This document shows positions 18,338 through 29,100 of a stretch of 36,633 bases of DNA, in pieces. Made by a program: the position numbers and the translations under genes. The stretch comes from Candidatus Zhuqueibacterota bacterium (GTDB lineage Bacteria; Zhuqueibacterota; Zhuqueibacteria; Thermofontimicrobiales; Thiofontviventaceae). The stretch lies in contig JAFGOE010000004.1 in the NCBI GenBank assembly GCA_016926625.1, positions 1-36,633 on the forward strand, read 5' to 3'. How positions within the stretch are numbered: the first letter of the stretch is position 1; every line of letters begins with the position of its first letter. The notes beneath the pieces are model-generated. The model searched no databases. It saw only the letters and a program-made list of their open reading frames with translations, and was not told where the DNA came from.

Positions 18338-18682
18338 TCACGAAAATTTCTGAATAGCATCATTTTCATTATCTAAAATATCATAAAGCGTCGGAAATCC
18401 TAACAGATCAAAAACTCGATAAATTTTCGGATTCATATTCGTTAATTTGATGTCGCCATTTTTTTCCCGAACATTTTCAATAAACCCCATAAAAACACCA
18501 AGTCCTGCACTACTTATATAACTCAATTCATTAAAGTTTACGATAATTTTAAAGTTTTGTTCATTAATTAATTTCTGAATTTCCTGCTCCAGTTTAGGTG
18601 CTGTATGAGCATCCAGGTAGCCCTTTACGTAGAGGATCGATACGCTCCCGTCGTCTCTTCGCTGGACTTCAAATGATTCCAT
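18338..18682 (-). CDS. STAS-domain anti-anti-sigma-factor-like protein
   Basis: This 114-residue cytosolic protein is a single STAS domain of the SpoIIAA/RsbV type. The phosphorylated Ser is predicted to be S58 in YISSAGLGV; the Asp that usually precedes it is Ser here. Opening strand VSILYVKGYLDAHTAPKLE and the end IYRVFDLLGFPTLYDI are typical. In a partner switch the unphosphorylated form sequesters the ATPase encoded just downstream, and a PP2C enzyme regenerates it. The ATG at 18682 is chosen over the GTG at 18688 because AGGAGG lies 7 nt before it. The gene sits between the membrane phosphatase (37 nt upstream) and the ATPase (about 26 nt downstream). Confidence 0.95.
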   Translation of the reverse strand: MESFEVQRRDDGSVSILYVKGYLDAHTAPKLEQEIQKLINEQNFKIIVNFNELSYISSAGLGVFMGFIENVREKNGDIKLTNMNPKIYRVFDLLGFPTLYDILDNENDAIQKFS

Positions 18683-18719
18683 AACCACTCCTCCTCTTTA
18701 TCGTCTATTAACGATAATA

Positions 18720-21143
18720 TTATTCATTCGCTTTGATTATAACCATTGTCATGTCGTCATGCTGAGGATGACCCTTCACATATCGCTTGATATCGTGTAA
18801 AATCTTATCGATGAGTTCAGAAGCAGATAAATTACTATTCGATTCGATAATCTTCAGAAATTTATCTTCACCATATTCCACTAACGAAGAATTCATCGCT
18901 TCTGTGAAACCATCAGTATACAGGACAAGAATATCACCCTTACCGAGTGATAACGTCTCTTCTCTGATCGTTTGATCGAAAATCACTCCCTTTTCCAGTC
19001 CCAGCCCTATTCCTTTCGATTCGAGCAATTGACATGAATTATTATTACCTTTCAGTAATATTGCCGGATTATGGCCGGCTCTGGCATAGGTTAACGTCTT
19101 ATTTCGATGATCCAATATGGCATAGAACATGCTGACAAAGGTGTCTTTTTCGATCGATTTGTACATCAGTTTATTCACTTTAGACAAAACTTTCAATGGA
19201 GATGTGTTCTCCTCTGCATACGATTGCATAATACCCTTTGTCAGCGTCATGTAGATGGCCGCAGGCACGCCTTTACCCGATACATCACCGATTACTATCC
19301 CGGTTTTCGTTTGATTTACGCTCACGAAGTCATAGTAGTCACCCCCGACCTCCTGGGCGGGTAAACATATCCCAGCGATCTGAAATCCTGGTATCGTTGG
19401 TTCTGTCTTTGGTAACAAACTCATCTGAACTCGTCTGGCGATCTCCAGTTCTCGTATCAACCGCGCCCGCTCGCTGATCCTTCGTACATGAGCCGGGACT
19501 TCATCTCCCTGATACGTGAACACTCTGTTTTTTACAAATCCGATAGCCGCGACGATTAACGGCAGGACAAGAATTCCCAGAAGAATATAGCCATGTTGTT
19601 TAAAATAAGAACTCTCGAGTTGCAGTAAGGATACGCCGCTAAGAAAGTTGATGAAGACGAAGCTGGTCACAATGGTCGTCAGTATATCATATTGTACGAA
19701 AATAATTCCCAGAAAGAGGCCAATAATGAATGAAGTGAATAAATTAACAGACACAGGAAATAACGATAGTTCCTGCGGTTGTATCATGTATATGAGTGCA
19801 GAAATGATAATTGCAATAACGGATGATTTTAGCAATCGTTTGAATATCGAAATAAAAAATAAGCGGTAAACGATATTATTGATAATACCCGTCAGGAGCC
19901 CACTGATCATGATCACCAGAAAGATCATGGGCCTGTCGATGAAGCGAAGCGGATATGATGACGTCGTCCAACCGTTGAAATATGTCACACTTATATAGAT
20001 GATCCCCGTCAGCAAACCGAGCAGAATGAAGGCGGATAGATAACCACTGGTTATGCTCGCCGCTGCATTAGTCGTTAACATATTTCCCTTGAATATTCCA
20101 TCGATAGAGGATAATTTCTCAGGCCAGAGCTCACGCGAATATGATTCGCCCACTGCCCAGCCTGTCGCCGACATTAACGCCTGAAACAGATAGACAAATA
20201 CGATGAACACAAATGTCATGCTCAAGACCACCTGGGATCGAGACATCGAGCCGATGACCACGTTATCGCTCCAGATCTCGATGTTCATAAATGTCTCAAT
20301 GATACCCAGTACGACGATGAAGGATAGCAAGATGATCCCGTTTTTAACACCGATCTCACCAACATGATATTTCTTTAAAAAGATCCCGGTGATCACGATC
20401 AGAATGATAAACGACAGGATGAAAGATAGGATGCTTACGATGCTGCTTATCGATTCCGTATGTTGAAATTTTTTTAATTCAGGCGGCGGGATCTCGAAAA
20501 AACGATGATAACCGCTAATCTCGTCACCCTTGATGCTGACATCGATGATAAATTTACCCTCTTTATACCTCGGCTCGCGTTCCTCCCATGTAAAAAAATG
20601 ATCCGTCCTGTTTTTTAAAATATCACTGCTCGATTTGACCTCAATGTATTCACTTAAATCGATTTTGATCCAATCTCTTAAAAAGAGTTCAGATTTAGCT
20701 CGCGCCGTCTCAGTATCCAGATGTGCTCCTGATGCAGTGTCCGGTAGAACGTGATAAAATTCAAAAATTCTCCCTGCTGGTGTCAGGCTGAGGATATAAC
20801 TTTCCTGAGGTATATTCCGCGGTAGATCGAGAAAGTACTCCAGTCGCCAATAATTTAAATATTCAAAATCACCCCCGTAAAGCTCCTGTATGGCATCACG
20901 ATCGTAGCGCATCTGAAGGTATCGAATCACAGGATAATCGCGCCGCATCGTCATGAGCTTGTTAAATCGATTGGTCTCAAAATCTATAGACTCAAGAAAT
21001 GTTTCGGCTTTGACCATGATCTCTGAACGGCTCAAGGAATATTCGGATGAATGAATTAAAAACATATTGGGGAAAAATTTAAAAAATATAAAAATTCCTA
21101 ACAAGGCGAACGGTATTAAGTATAATATTTTTTTATATTTCAT
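18720..21143 (-). CDS. Polytopic membrane PP2C (SpoIIE-type) phosphatase
   Basis: The ~807-residue protein starts with one membrane helix (about residues 4-24). A ~210-residue extracytoplasmic region follows (about 25-235), then some eight to ten membrane helices (about 238-545). After a short coiled-coil (ERARLIRELEIARRVQMSLL) comes a cytosolic PP2C domain (about 575-807). Its metal-binding Asp residues are seen in VGGDYYDF, IGDVSGKG, LYTDGFTEA and QHDDMTMVI. The membrane part includes GESYSRELWPEKL, reminiscent of CPBP-type membrane proteins, but I see no clear EExxxR protease motif. An in-frame TTG at 21149 precedes the ATG at 21143; neither has a good ribosome site. It is the first gene of the operon, about 60 nt after a predicted promoter start. 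Confidence 0.9.
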   Translation of the reverse strand: MKYKKILYLIPFALLGIFIFFKFFPNMFLIHSSEYSLSRSEIMVKAETFLESIDFETNRFNKLMTMRRDYPVIRYLQMRYDRDAIQELYGGDFEYLNYWRLEYFLDLPRNIPQESYILSLTPAGRIFEFYHVLPDTASGAHLDTETARAKSELFLRDWIKIDLSEYIEVKSSSDILKNRTDHFFTWEEREPRYKEGKFIIDVSIKGDEISGYHRFFEIPPPELKKFQHTESISSIVSILSFILSFIILIVITGIFLKKYHVGEIGVKNGIILLSFIVVLGIIETFMNIEIWSDNVVIGSMSRSQVVLSMTFVFIVFVYLFQALMSATGWAVGESYSRELWPEKLSSIDGIFKGNMLTTNAAASITSGYLSAFILLGLLTGIIYISVTYFNGWTTSSYPLRFIDRPMIFLVIMISGLLTGIINNIVYRLFFISIFKRLLKSSVIAIIISALIYMIQPQELSLFPVSVNLFTSFIIGLFLGIIFVQYDILTTIVTSFVFINFLSGVSLLQLESSYFKQHGYILLGILVLPLIVAAIGFVKNRVFTYQGDEVPAHVRRISERARLIRELEIARRVQMSLLPKTEPTIPGFQIAGICLPAQEVGGDYYDFVSVNQTKTGIVIGDVSGKGVPAAIYMTLTKGIMQSYAEENTSPLKVLSKVNKLMYKSIEKDTFVSMFYAILDHRNKTLTYARAGHNPAILLKGNNNSCQLLESKGIGLGLEKGVIFDQTIREETLSLGKGDILVLYTDGFTEAMNSSLVEYGEDKFLKIIESNSNLSASELIDKILHDIKRYVKGHPQHDDMTMVIIKANE

Positions 21144-21210
21144 CCGCAAAACGAAACTCGCTTTCTGATCGTCATTCTAATAAACTAAGTTATCTTTCAT
21201 GTAATCTAAT

Positions 21211-21239
21211 AATATACTTAAATGTAAATACAAAATCAA
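21211..21239 (-). promoter_or_regulatory. Sigma70-like promoter of the phosphatase operon
   Basis: On the minus strand TTGATT (21234-21239) and TATATT (21211-21216) are separated by 17 nt. It is the only good promoter seen upstream of the run of six minus-strand genes from 21143 to 13122. Confidence 0.65.
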
Positions 21240-21328
21240 TAAATTTGTTCCCGATCTACATCACAAATGAGAATTGATACGATCGTTCAAGATGACGCTG
21301 ATATCTATCGATGATCATGTCCTTAATG

Positions 21329-22594
21329 CTATTCATCATATTCAAGATAAACTCCAACCGGATATAAAAATTCACTGCTCTTGCCCATCATCATCCCATC
21401 CTCCGATATTTTTACAACTTCACCGGCTCCTGAGTCGACGACGATACACGAATGATCGTAGTGGTTAACGACCAGATTTCTTGGAAAATCGAATCCATCG
21501 AGGATTAGTTCCTGTATCCCTTGAAAATTGAATTTGTATACCCTGGATCCTTCGCTTATCGACAAAAAATCCACGATCCATACACTCTCATTTTCGACAT
21601 CAATATCGAGTGCCAGGGCAAAATTGAATGATCCCTCGATGATGAACTCGATACGTTCATCTCTCCCCAGACGCACGACACGGCTGCTATCTGCTACCCA
21701 GATCGTGGCATCCTGCTCGTTAATGGCCACCTGCATCGGCCTTATAAATGACTCGCTGAGCTTTCTAACGGATCCCCGATACGGTGAAATTCTAAAAATA
21801 GCTCTGGCGTTCGGATCAGCTACCCAGGCAATGCCAGAGAACTCATCGAGAGCAACGGAACGTGGATTTTTAAAGTCCTCGTGCCTTATCTCCATGAGAC
21901 TGTCATATAGACTCGTATGAATCTGAATTACACTTCCATTCTGGTTAGCAACCCATAAGAGATTCCTGTGTTCGTCCAAAGCGATATCTACCGGATCCCA
22001 ATAGATATCTTTTGAAGAATATGTCTTCCAAAAGTCGTCGACCTTTACTACATAACCCCATTGAATATCAGTATACCAAATGGTTCGTTCATGACCCGAT
22101 ACGACCAGATCCCAGGGATATCCACCCGTATTTTTGCGTCCAATTTCGTGTATAATATCATCTGAAAGCCATTTGATCCTTCCCTGATCCACATCGCTTA
22201 TCCACACCACAGAGGGGCCAGGAACGATGCTAACACTATCTGACAGGGGACTTTCGAAATATGATGTCACCGCACTCACACGATAGGTATATCGCTTACC
22301 ATATTCTACATCGTCATCATAAAATTGAGACACATTATGGTTGATCCGATCAATCGGAGAAAATACTGAATCGCTCAATGTGCGGCGATAGATGTTATAC
22401 CCCAACAGGTCGTCCACATAAACCTTACTCCAGGATAGTATAACGGTATCAAATTCAGAGTAGATCCGAATGCCTGTAACTTTTCCGTCAGTCTCAGAAT
22501 TTTGCGGATCTAAAGGATTTAAACGCTCCTTATGAGTACAGCCAAAGGCAATGGACAGGATAACGCTGAGTATATAAATCGTATGTCTGTTCAT
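21329..22594 (-). CDS. Lipoprotein with fibronectin domain and NHL-like beta-propeller
   Basis: The 421-residue protein has a lipoprotein signal with a good lipobox (IAFGC, Cys at residue 19). A fibronectin type III-like domain follows (about 40-125: VILSWSKV, GYNIYRRT, YTYRVSAVTS). The remainder is a six-bladed propeller of NHL/SMP-30 type (about 128-418) in which motifs like DIALDEHRNLLWVANQ, SVALDEFSGIAWVADP and VAINEQDATIWVADS recur about every 45 residues. Such proteins are usually surface-exposed binding or scaffold proteins; no catalytic signature is evident. It is on the same strand as the phosphatase operon but 180 nt upstream with its own likely promoter, and the operon has another promoter between them. 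Confidence 0.83.
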   Translation of the reverse strand: MNRHTIYILSVILSIAFGCTHKERLNPLDPQNSETDGKVTGIRIYSEFDTVILSWSKVYVDDLLGYNIYRRTLSDSVFSPIDRINHNVSQFYDDDVEYGKRYTYRVSAVTSYFESPLSDSVSIVPGPSVVWISDVDQGRIKWLSDDIIHEIGRKNTGGYPWDLVVSGHERTIWYTDIQWGYVVKVDDFWKTYSSKDIYWDPVDIALDEHRNLLWVANQNGSVIQIHTSLYDSLMEIRHEDFKNPRSVALDEFSGIAWVADPNARAIFRISPYRGSVRKLSESFIRPMQVAINEQDATIWVADSSRVVRLGRDERIEFIIEGSFNFALALDIDVENESVWIVDFLSISEGSRVYKFNFQGIQELILDGFDFPRNLVVNHYDHSCIVVDSGAGEVVKISEDGMMMGKSSEFLYPVGVYLEYDE

Positions 22595-22607
22595 AATATA
22601 TTAGTAC

Positions 22608-22636
22608 ATAATAACAAATTCATTGCATTAAAGCAA
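22608..22636 (-). promoter_or_regulatory. Possible promoter of the NHL lipoprotein gene
   Basis: On the minus strand TTGCTT (22631-22636) and TATTAT (22608-22613) are separated by 17 nt, 14 nt before the ATG at 22594. The -35 is weaker than those elsewhere in the window. Confidence 0.4.
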
Positions 22637-22776
22637 GAAAATTGTTAGATTCAATAACGTGACAAATTTGATCTTACATTCAGAACATGAAGCAGGTGGA
22701 AGTCACTATATCAACTTATCAATATCATTTGTTAACGTCTTCAATCCGATGATTTAAAAAAATTTTCGTTCGATTT

Positions 22777-22802
22777 AATTGAAATAAAATCATTTTTCAA
22801 TT
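22777..22802. repeat. Perfect inverted repeat, possible operator
   Basis: AATTGAAA (22777-22784) and TTTCAATT (22795-22802) form a perfect 8-bp dyad with a 10-nt spacer, an arrangement typical of dimeric regulator binding sites. In an AT-rich region chance is a real alternative. Confidence 0.3.
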
Positions 22803-22928
22803 CTGAATTTATCTGACAATTCCTACTCATTTACGTTACTCTCTGGTTTATGTAATTCCTATCTCAGAATTTGATAAAATTAAATCACGAATCACATCGA
22901 TGAATCAATTTATCACGAGGAGATGTTC

Positions 22929-25900
22929 ATGAAGAATAGACTATGTATCATCACCGTGTCGTTTTTATGTCTTCAGGTCTTGAATGCGTTATCGTTGCAC
23001 AGTCAACAACCCATCAAGGCGAATACGTATGAACTACGTCAACTATCGAAACAATATGGAGAAATATTTAAAGCTCTGCGAACAGAAGCAGATCAATGGG
23101 CTAAAGATGGTAATTTGCCTATCATCAGCCTTCGAGAAGATGGAACAAAAATAGAGCTACAGCGAATTCGACAAAACATCCCGATCTATTATATGACGTT
23201 AAATCTTAACGCAGCCAAAACCGTGTCTGCCGATCGAGTCTGGCCCGGCGGAGATGCCGGATTAAATCTTACAGGTCAGGGAATAACCATAGGACAATGG
23301 GACGGTGGCGGCGTTCGAACGACACATCAAGAATTTGCAGGTCGGGCTATGCAGAAAGACTCGCCCGGATCTGTAGATTATCATGCGACCCATGTGGCAG
23401 GGACACTGATTGCTCAGGGCATCAATCCGAACGCAAAGGGTATGGCACCATCGGCGAACCTGATCGCCTTTGACTGGAACTACGATTTTTCTGAGATGGC
23501 TGCCGAAGCCGCGAACGGTCTACTGTCTTCAAACCATTCATACGGCAATATTACCGGGTGGTATTATGATTACATGAACGATGGACGATGGGCCTGGTTC
23601 GGCGACCCCTCGGTCAGCCAGACAGAAGATTATCGGTTTGGATTTTACGACGAAGATGCCCAATATTTCGATGAAATCGCCTACAATGCCCCGTACTATC
23701 TGATCGTTAAATCAGCAGGAAATGACAGAAATGACTATGGGCCCTCGAGTGCAGAATATCATTGGGTGTATAATGGCTACTCCTGGTCGCTTAGCAGCAT
23801 ATCCAGAGATCAGGACGGCGGTGCCGATGGATACGACTGTATCGCTGCAGGCGGAGGTACAGCAAAAAATACTCTGGTGGTCGGAGCTATTTACGATATC
23901 CCTGGTGGCTATGCAAGCCCTTCATCGATTCAAATGTCATCATTCAGCTCCTATGGCCCTACTGACGATGGCCGGATCAAACCGGACATCATCGCGAATG
24001 GCGTTAATCTCTATTCATCATGGAACACCAGTAATACAGCCTATGAGACTATCAGCGGAACCTCCATGTCGACTCCGAATGCGTGCGGATCTTTGGCACT
24101 TTTACAGGAAAATTACAAGAGCGTACACGGGAATCACATGCGAGCTGCGACGTTAAAAGGGCTGATTGCTCACACTGCCGATGAGGCCGGATCATCGGAT
24201 GGACCAGATTATCGACACGGGTGGGGACTTCTCAATGTTAAAAAGGCCGCCCTGCTGATCAACGAAGATCAGCTTTCCGATGATACTATTCAGGAACTGA
24301 CTCTTCTAAATAATCAATCTTATGCTCACGACTTCTATACAGACGGCAGCCCGGTGCGTATTACCATTAGTTGGACCGATCCTCCGCATGATGAGTTGCC
24401 AGAATCATTAAATCCAAACACCCCTGTTCTGGTCAACGACCTCGATCTTCTAGTCCTTGAAATAAGCAGCAATACGAACCATGAACCATGGGTACTGGAC
24501 AGGAACAATCCGGATGCTCCCGCGATAACGGGCAATAATGTAGTCGATAACGTAGAACAAATATACATACCGAATCCGAATCCAGGTAATTACACCCTTT
24601 CCATAACGCATAAAGGCGTACTTGATAACGGTTCTCAGGATTACTCGCTGATCATTTCAGGGACATCTTCTCTACCAGCAGGATGCTATCCGCCCTCTAT
24701 CGCCGTAAAGGATTCAAACGGATCGTTTGGATCTGTTGTCACCTTTAACATTAACATCGAAGAGAATCCGGATGAAATCGATGCGTTCGGCTTTAAACTG
24801 GAATACGATCCCAATGTTTTAAGATATATAGGCACGAGAAAAACCGATCTAACGGCAGACTTTGACTATCTGGATGGCTCCACAGAACTTTCTAACACCA
24901 TCATCGTCGGCGGGTTCCATACCACCGCTATCCCCTCGATGAGCAAGGGTAGTATAGCAGCGATCGATTTCGAAGTCGTTTGCACCTCCTGCATCGAAGG
25001 TGACGTGTCGATGCTATCCCTGTCCCATCTAGTCGACGATATACGATCCCTCAATATTTGTAACGGTCGCTATACATTCAATGCCTGTCAACTCGGCGAT
25101 GTGAACGGCGATTACACTATTACTCCTCAGGACGCGTTATGCGCGTTCAGTATTTATCTCAACGGAGGGACCATTCCTTTAGATTTTGAAGAGTGTAATA
25201 ATCCATGTGCCCTGACGGCATCCGATGTAACCTGCAATCAAGGTGGAATAACGCCTCAGGACGCATTATGCATTTTGAGAGCTTATCTCAATCATGAGAA
25301 TCCGCCGATGACGTGCTGCAACGATAGAACGAGTATCGAGAAAAATCTGGCCGACGTACGACTTTCAATTCCTGATGTGACCGCTGAACCTGGTCAATTG
25401 ATCAATGTGCCAATCATGGGAAGCAATTTCAACTCTGTCAAAGCATTTGGGTTCGACCTTGGTTACCCGAACGAGAAGATGTCGTTCCATTCATTCCGAC
25501 CGGGTAAATTAACCGAGTCATGGGAATTGATCGATGTCGCCGAAAATATACCAGGCGTGTTGACCATTGGCGGACTCCATATCGACCAGGTCGATTCAAT
25601 TCAAATGGGTACTTTAATAGAACTCACCTTCTTGATCAAAAAAACATCGTCACAACCCACTGAACTTTGGTTCTTCAATTTGAGGGATGATATTCAATCG
25701 GCGCAAATTTCGAACGGGAGAATTATACAATCGAATTATCAAAATACGGGGGAATTAGATATCCCGATCGAATATAAGCTTGCTCAAAACTATCCGAATC
25801 CATTCAATCCGGAAACCGACATTCAATACGATATCCCGAAACAGACGTTCATCACGATGGCGATTTATAACGCGATGGGACAGAAGATCATCACTTTAGT

Positions 25901-26045
25901 GTCCGAAGAAAAGCGCGCCGGCAGTCATCACGTCGTTTGGAATGGAAACGACGAATCAGGCAAGCCCGTTCCATCCGGAATCTATTTTTACCGACTGAAC
26001 ACAATGGATTTCAATCAAACGAACAAAATGCTTCTAATAAGATGA
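22929..26045 (+). CDS. S8 subtilisin-like protease with cohesin-dockerin-cohesin and T9SS sorting domain
   Basis: This secreted 1038-residue protease has a signal peptide (about 1-26) and a propeptide-like segment. The subtilase domain (about 95-420) has catalytic D125 (GQWDGGG), H152 (YHATHVAGT), oxyanion N265 (KSAGNDRND) and S379 (GTSMSTP). A beta-sandwich of the KP-43 protease type follows (about 435-565, PVRITISWTDPP). Then come a cohesin-like domain (about 580-715), a dockerin with two loops (about 722-796, GDVNGDYTITPQDAL), a second cohesin-like domain (about 806-935) and a T9SS type A sorting domain (about 948-1038, LAQNYPNPFNPET, ending KMLLIR). The ATG at 22929 is chosen over 22923 because GAGGAG lies 6 nt before it. 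The M14 peptidase gene follows after 66 nt, probably in one operon. Confidence 0.93.
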   Translation: MKNRLCIITVSFLCLQVLNALSLHSQQPIKANTYELRQLSKQYGEIFKALRTEADQWAKDGNLPIISLREDGTKIELQRIRQNIPIYYMTLNLNAAKTVSADRVWPGGDAGLNLTGQGITIGQWDGGGVRTTHQEFAGRAMQKDSPGSVDYHATHVAGTLIAQGINPNAKGMAPSANLIAFDWNYDFSEMAAEAANGLLSSNHSYGNITGWYYDYMNDGRWAWFGDPSVSQTEDYRFGFYDEDAQYFDEIAYNAPYYLIVKSAGNDRNDYGPSSAEYHWVYNGYSWSLSSISRDQDGGADGYDCIAAGGGTAKNTLVVGAIYDIPGGYASPSSIQMSSFSSYGPTDDGRIKPDIIANGVNLYSSWNTSNTAYETISGTSMSTPNACGSLALLQENYKSVHGNHMRAATLKGLIAHTADEAGSSDGPDYRHGWGLLNVKKAALLINEDQLSDDTIQELTLLNNQSYAHDFYTDGSPVRITISWTDPPHDELPESLNPNTPVLVNDLDLLVLEISSNTNHEPWVLDRNNPDAPAITGNNVVDNVEQIYIPNPNPGNYTLSITHKGVLDNGSQDYSLIISGTSSLPAGCYPPSIAVKDSNGSFGSVVTFNINIEENPDEIDAFGFKLEYDPNVLRYIGTRKTDLTADFDYLDGSTELSNTIIVGGFHTTAIPSMSKGSIAAIDFEVVCTSCIEGDVSMLSLSHLVDDIRSLNICNGRYTFNACQLGDVNGDYTITPQDALCAFSIYLNGGTIPLDFEECNNPCALTASDVTCNQGGITPQDALCILRAYLNHENPPMTCCNDRTSIEKNLADVRLSIPDVTAEPGQLINVPIMGSNFNSVKAFGFDLGYPNEKMSFHSFRPGKLTESWELIDVAENIPGVLTIGGLHIDQVDSIQMGTLIELTFLIKKTSSQPTELWFFNLRDDIQSAQISNGRIIQSNYQNTGELDIPIEYKLAQNYPNPFNPETDIQYDIPKQTFITMAIYNAMGQKIITLVSEEKRAGSHHVVWNGNDESGKPVPSGIYFYRLNTMDFNQTNKMLLIR

Positions 26046-26111
26046 GGATTACTTAAGTTAGCTCCATCTTTAGCAATTTATCATGAAACAAAATTGAGGT
26101 CGTAATTCACA

Positions 26112-29100
26112 ATGATCAAACACGTAATCACCCTATTCATATCGATGTTAATTCTAAACGCATCGACGCGCTCATATGCTGATGAAAATAAAAAAATCAT
26201 GCGAGTCTATTTCGACACGCCGGATCAAGTCGAAGTATTGATTTCAATGGATCTTGACATGGCGGATGTCATAACCAAACGGTATGCCGATGTCGTCGTC
26301 ACCAGCAGTCAGGAAAGTACCCTACGTAACCGGGGTTTCCAGTTACAGCCGCTAATCGACGATGTGGAACGAGCATTGTATAAGGCAGGTTTATTTACTG
26401 AAAACATGGGCGATTATCATACCTATCAGGAGATGGTCGACGAGTTGACTCAAACAGCTGCTGCCTTCCCGCATATAAGCCGACTGATCAGCATTGGTAA
26501 AAGCATCGAGGGACGCGATATATGGGCGATAAAAGTATCCGATTATCCAGAATCAGAGGATGATTCAGAACCCGATCTCCTGTACATGGCTAACATGCAC
26601 GCCCGCGAGATCATCACACCGGAGATTATTCTATATTTTTTACAACACCTCGTGTCAAACTATGAAATCGATTCAGACATTACCTATCTTGTTGATAACC
26701 TGGAGTTTTGGCTTATACCGACTCAGAATCCGGACGGTCACGTCTATGTAGAAGAAATTGATCAGTGGTGGCGAAAGAATCGTCGCGATAACGGAAACGG
26801 AACGTTCGGCGTCGATCTGAATCGTAATTACGGTTACATGTGGGGATACAATAACGCAGGATCGAGTTCGAACACGTCTGCAGAGACCTATCGCGGTAAG
26901 AGTGCGTTTTCAGAACCAGAAAGTCAGGTAATCCGCAAGTTATGCATCGAACATAATTTCATACTCTCTCTGTCCTATCACAGTTACGGTAATTGGTGGC
27001 TGTTTCCGTGGGGCTATATTGCTCAGAATACTGAAGATCATGACATCTTTCTGGAGATAGCCCTCGATTGTGTCGCTTACAACGGATACGTCGCCGGTAA
27101 TGGAGCGATGGGGGTAATTTATGAAACGAACGGCGACACAGACGATTACTTCTACGGCGAACAGACTGAGAAAAACAAAATGTTTGGATTTACCCCGGAA
27201 GTAGGAACCACATTTTTCCCACCCGAAGAGGACATCCCCCAGCTCGTCGCCGAAAATCTCGGTCCGAACCTTTACATCGCTCACATCGCACCTATCATGG
27301 CTGATAATCCGAGACGAATTTTACGACCAGCTATACCAGTTTTCGCACCCGTATCATATATCGCTGAGGGGTGTTTTGACCTGAAGTGGACTATCAACGA
27401 TGATCCCGATAACATAGCCGTCGCATTCGATGTCGAAGAGATTGAGAATTTAACGTTAATTCCAGATGACATGGAAGGAGATGAATTATATTGGACATTG
27501 AATGGATTCGATAAAAATACGAATCGCTACCATAGCAACGCTCACTCCCTCTATTCCAGTACCGGCGATAATATTAACCACACGGCCATGTTGACCACAC
27601 CGTTCATCGTTCCAGAGAATACAGAATTTACGTTTTGGACCTGGTACGATATCGAGAGAAATTGGGATTATGCCTATGTTGAATTGTCCGCCGATGGCGG
27701 GAAATCGTTTGCATCGATTCCGGGAAATATAACGACACAGTACGATCCATACGGAGAGAACCTCGGATATGGGATTACGGGGAAATCATCCGAATGGGTG
27801 AAAGCTATCTTTGAGCTGGGTGACTACGCTGGACAGACCATCATGCTCAGGATTAGATATGTCACCGATACGTACATGTCGAACGAAGGCATTTACATCG
27901 ATGATATCGATCCGGTTTCGTATAACTCGGGAATGCATCTGATAGCCGCTGATTTCAGCAATTCCAAACTTCGAGTGACGAAATCAGATACCGGCACGTA
28001 TCACTATCGTATACGATCAATTGACAATGAAGGACAAACAAGCTATTGGAGCCCATTGATTGCTGTCAGCATCGATAGTGCAAACACTGGTGGCTCAAAA
28101 GTGTATCTATCGCCGGACTCTGTCTCTGCCTATCCGGATGAGACCATTCGCTTGAGTATTAACATCGATGACGCACCTGTTAGTATCGACACGTTTTCCG
28201 TGACGCTGAGATACGATTCACTCATTCTATCCTATTCGACTTTCAAACCAGCAGCCGTCGAATCTACTTCTGTTACTGAAATCGCTCCCGGCGAACTCGT
28301 CATTTTTGGCTATACCGACATACCCATAGCAGCAGGGAAATCCGACAGCTTACTCACACTTGAATTCACGACAAAGCAGGAACTCTATGATTCACCGATC
28401 ACCCTGTCGCAACCCGAATATGATATCGAAACAATGGCGTTGGACAACAGTTGGTTCACTGCTCCCCCCTGCAAGCTGGGCGATGTAAACTACGATGGCG
28501 CAGTGACACCGGACGACGCATTATCCGCATTTCATATTTATCTTTATTATCCGGCCGATCCGTACGATGTGTTAAACTTGAATCACTGTTCCTTAGAAAG
28601 TGCAGATATGAATTGCACCCCAAACGGGATAACACCGGGCGATGCATTACATATTCTCAGAGCATATTTGAACGGAGAGAATCCGCCTTTAGATTGTATC
28701 GATGTTACCTCATCACAGACAGAAAATGACATAATATTGACTCTGAAGCAAAGGATAATGATTGCTGATGATATGCTGTCAATTCCTCTTCATATCACAG
28801 CTAACGGTGGTATCTCCTCTTTTGGATTAAGTGTAAAGTATTCAGCAGCGGCTTTAGAATTTACATCGATCCGAAAATCGGATTCTTTCATCGATTGGCC
28901 CTATTTTGATTCGGCTAAATTGAATGATGGTGCCATCCGAATTGGCGGATTCTCATCAGAAGTCGTCAATGATATCAACGATGAAGTATTACTGAATTTG
29001 GAATTTAAATTAAAACAAGGAAGTTCATCGAATAGTTTCGAATTGGAGTTGACTGATTTAAAGGATGACTTTCTTAATGCGAAAACAGAAATAATGACTG

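Larger units (their letters stand above)
22595..22928. other. Divergent intergenic region between lipoprotein and S8 protease genes
   Basis: This 334-nt AT-rich region separates divergently transcribed genes. It holds the likely minus-strand promoter at 22608-22636 and a perfect 8-bp inverted repeat at 22777-22802. A TAAAAT at 22875-22880 could be the -10 of the protease gene but has no clear -35. No gene is seen. Confidence 0.6.
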
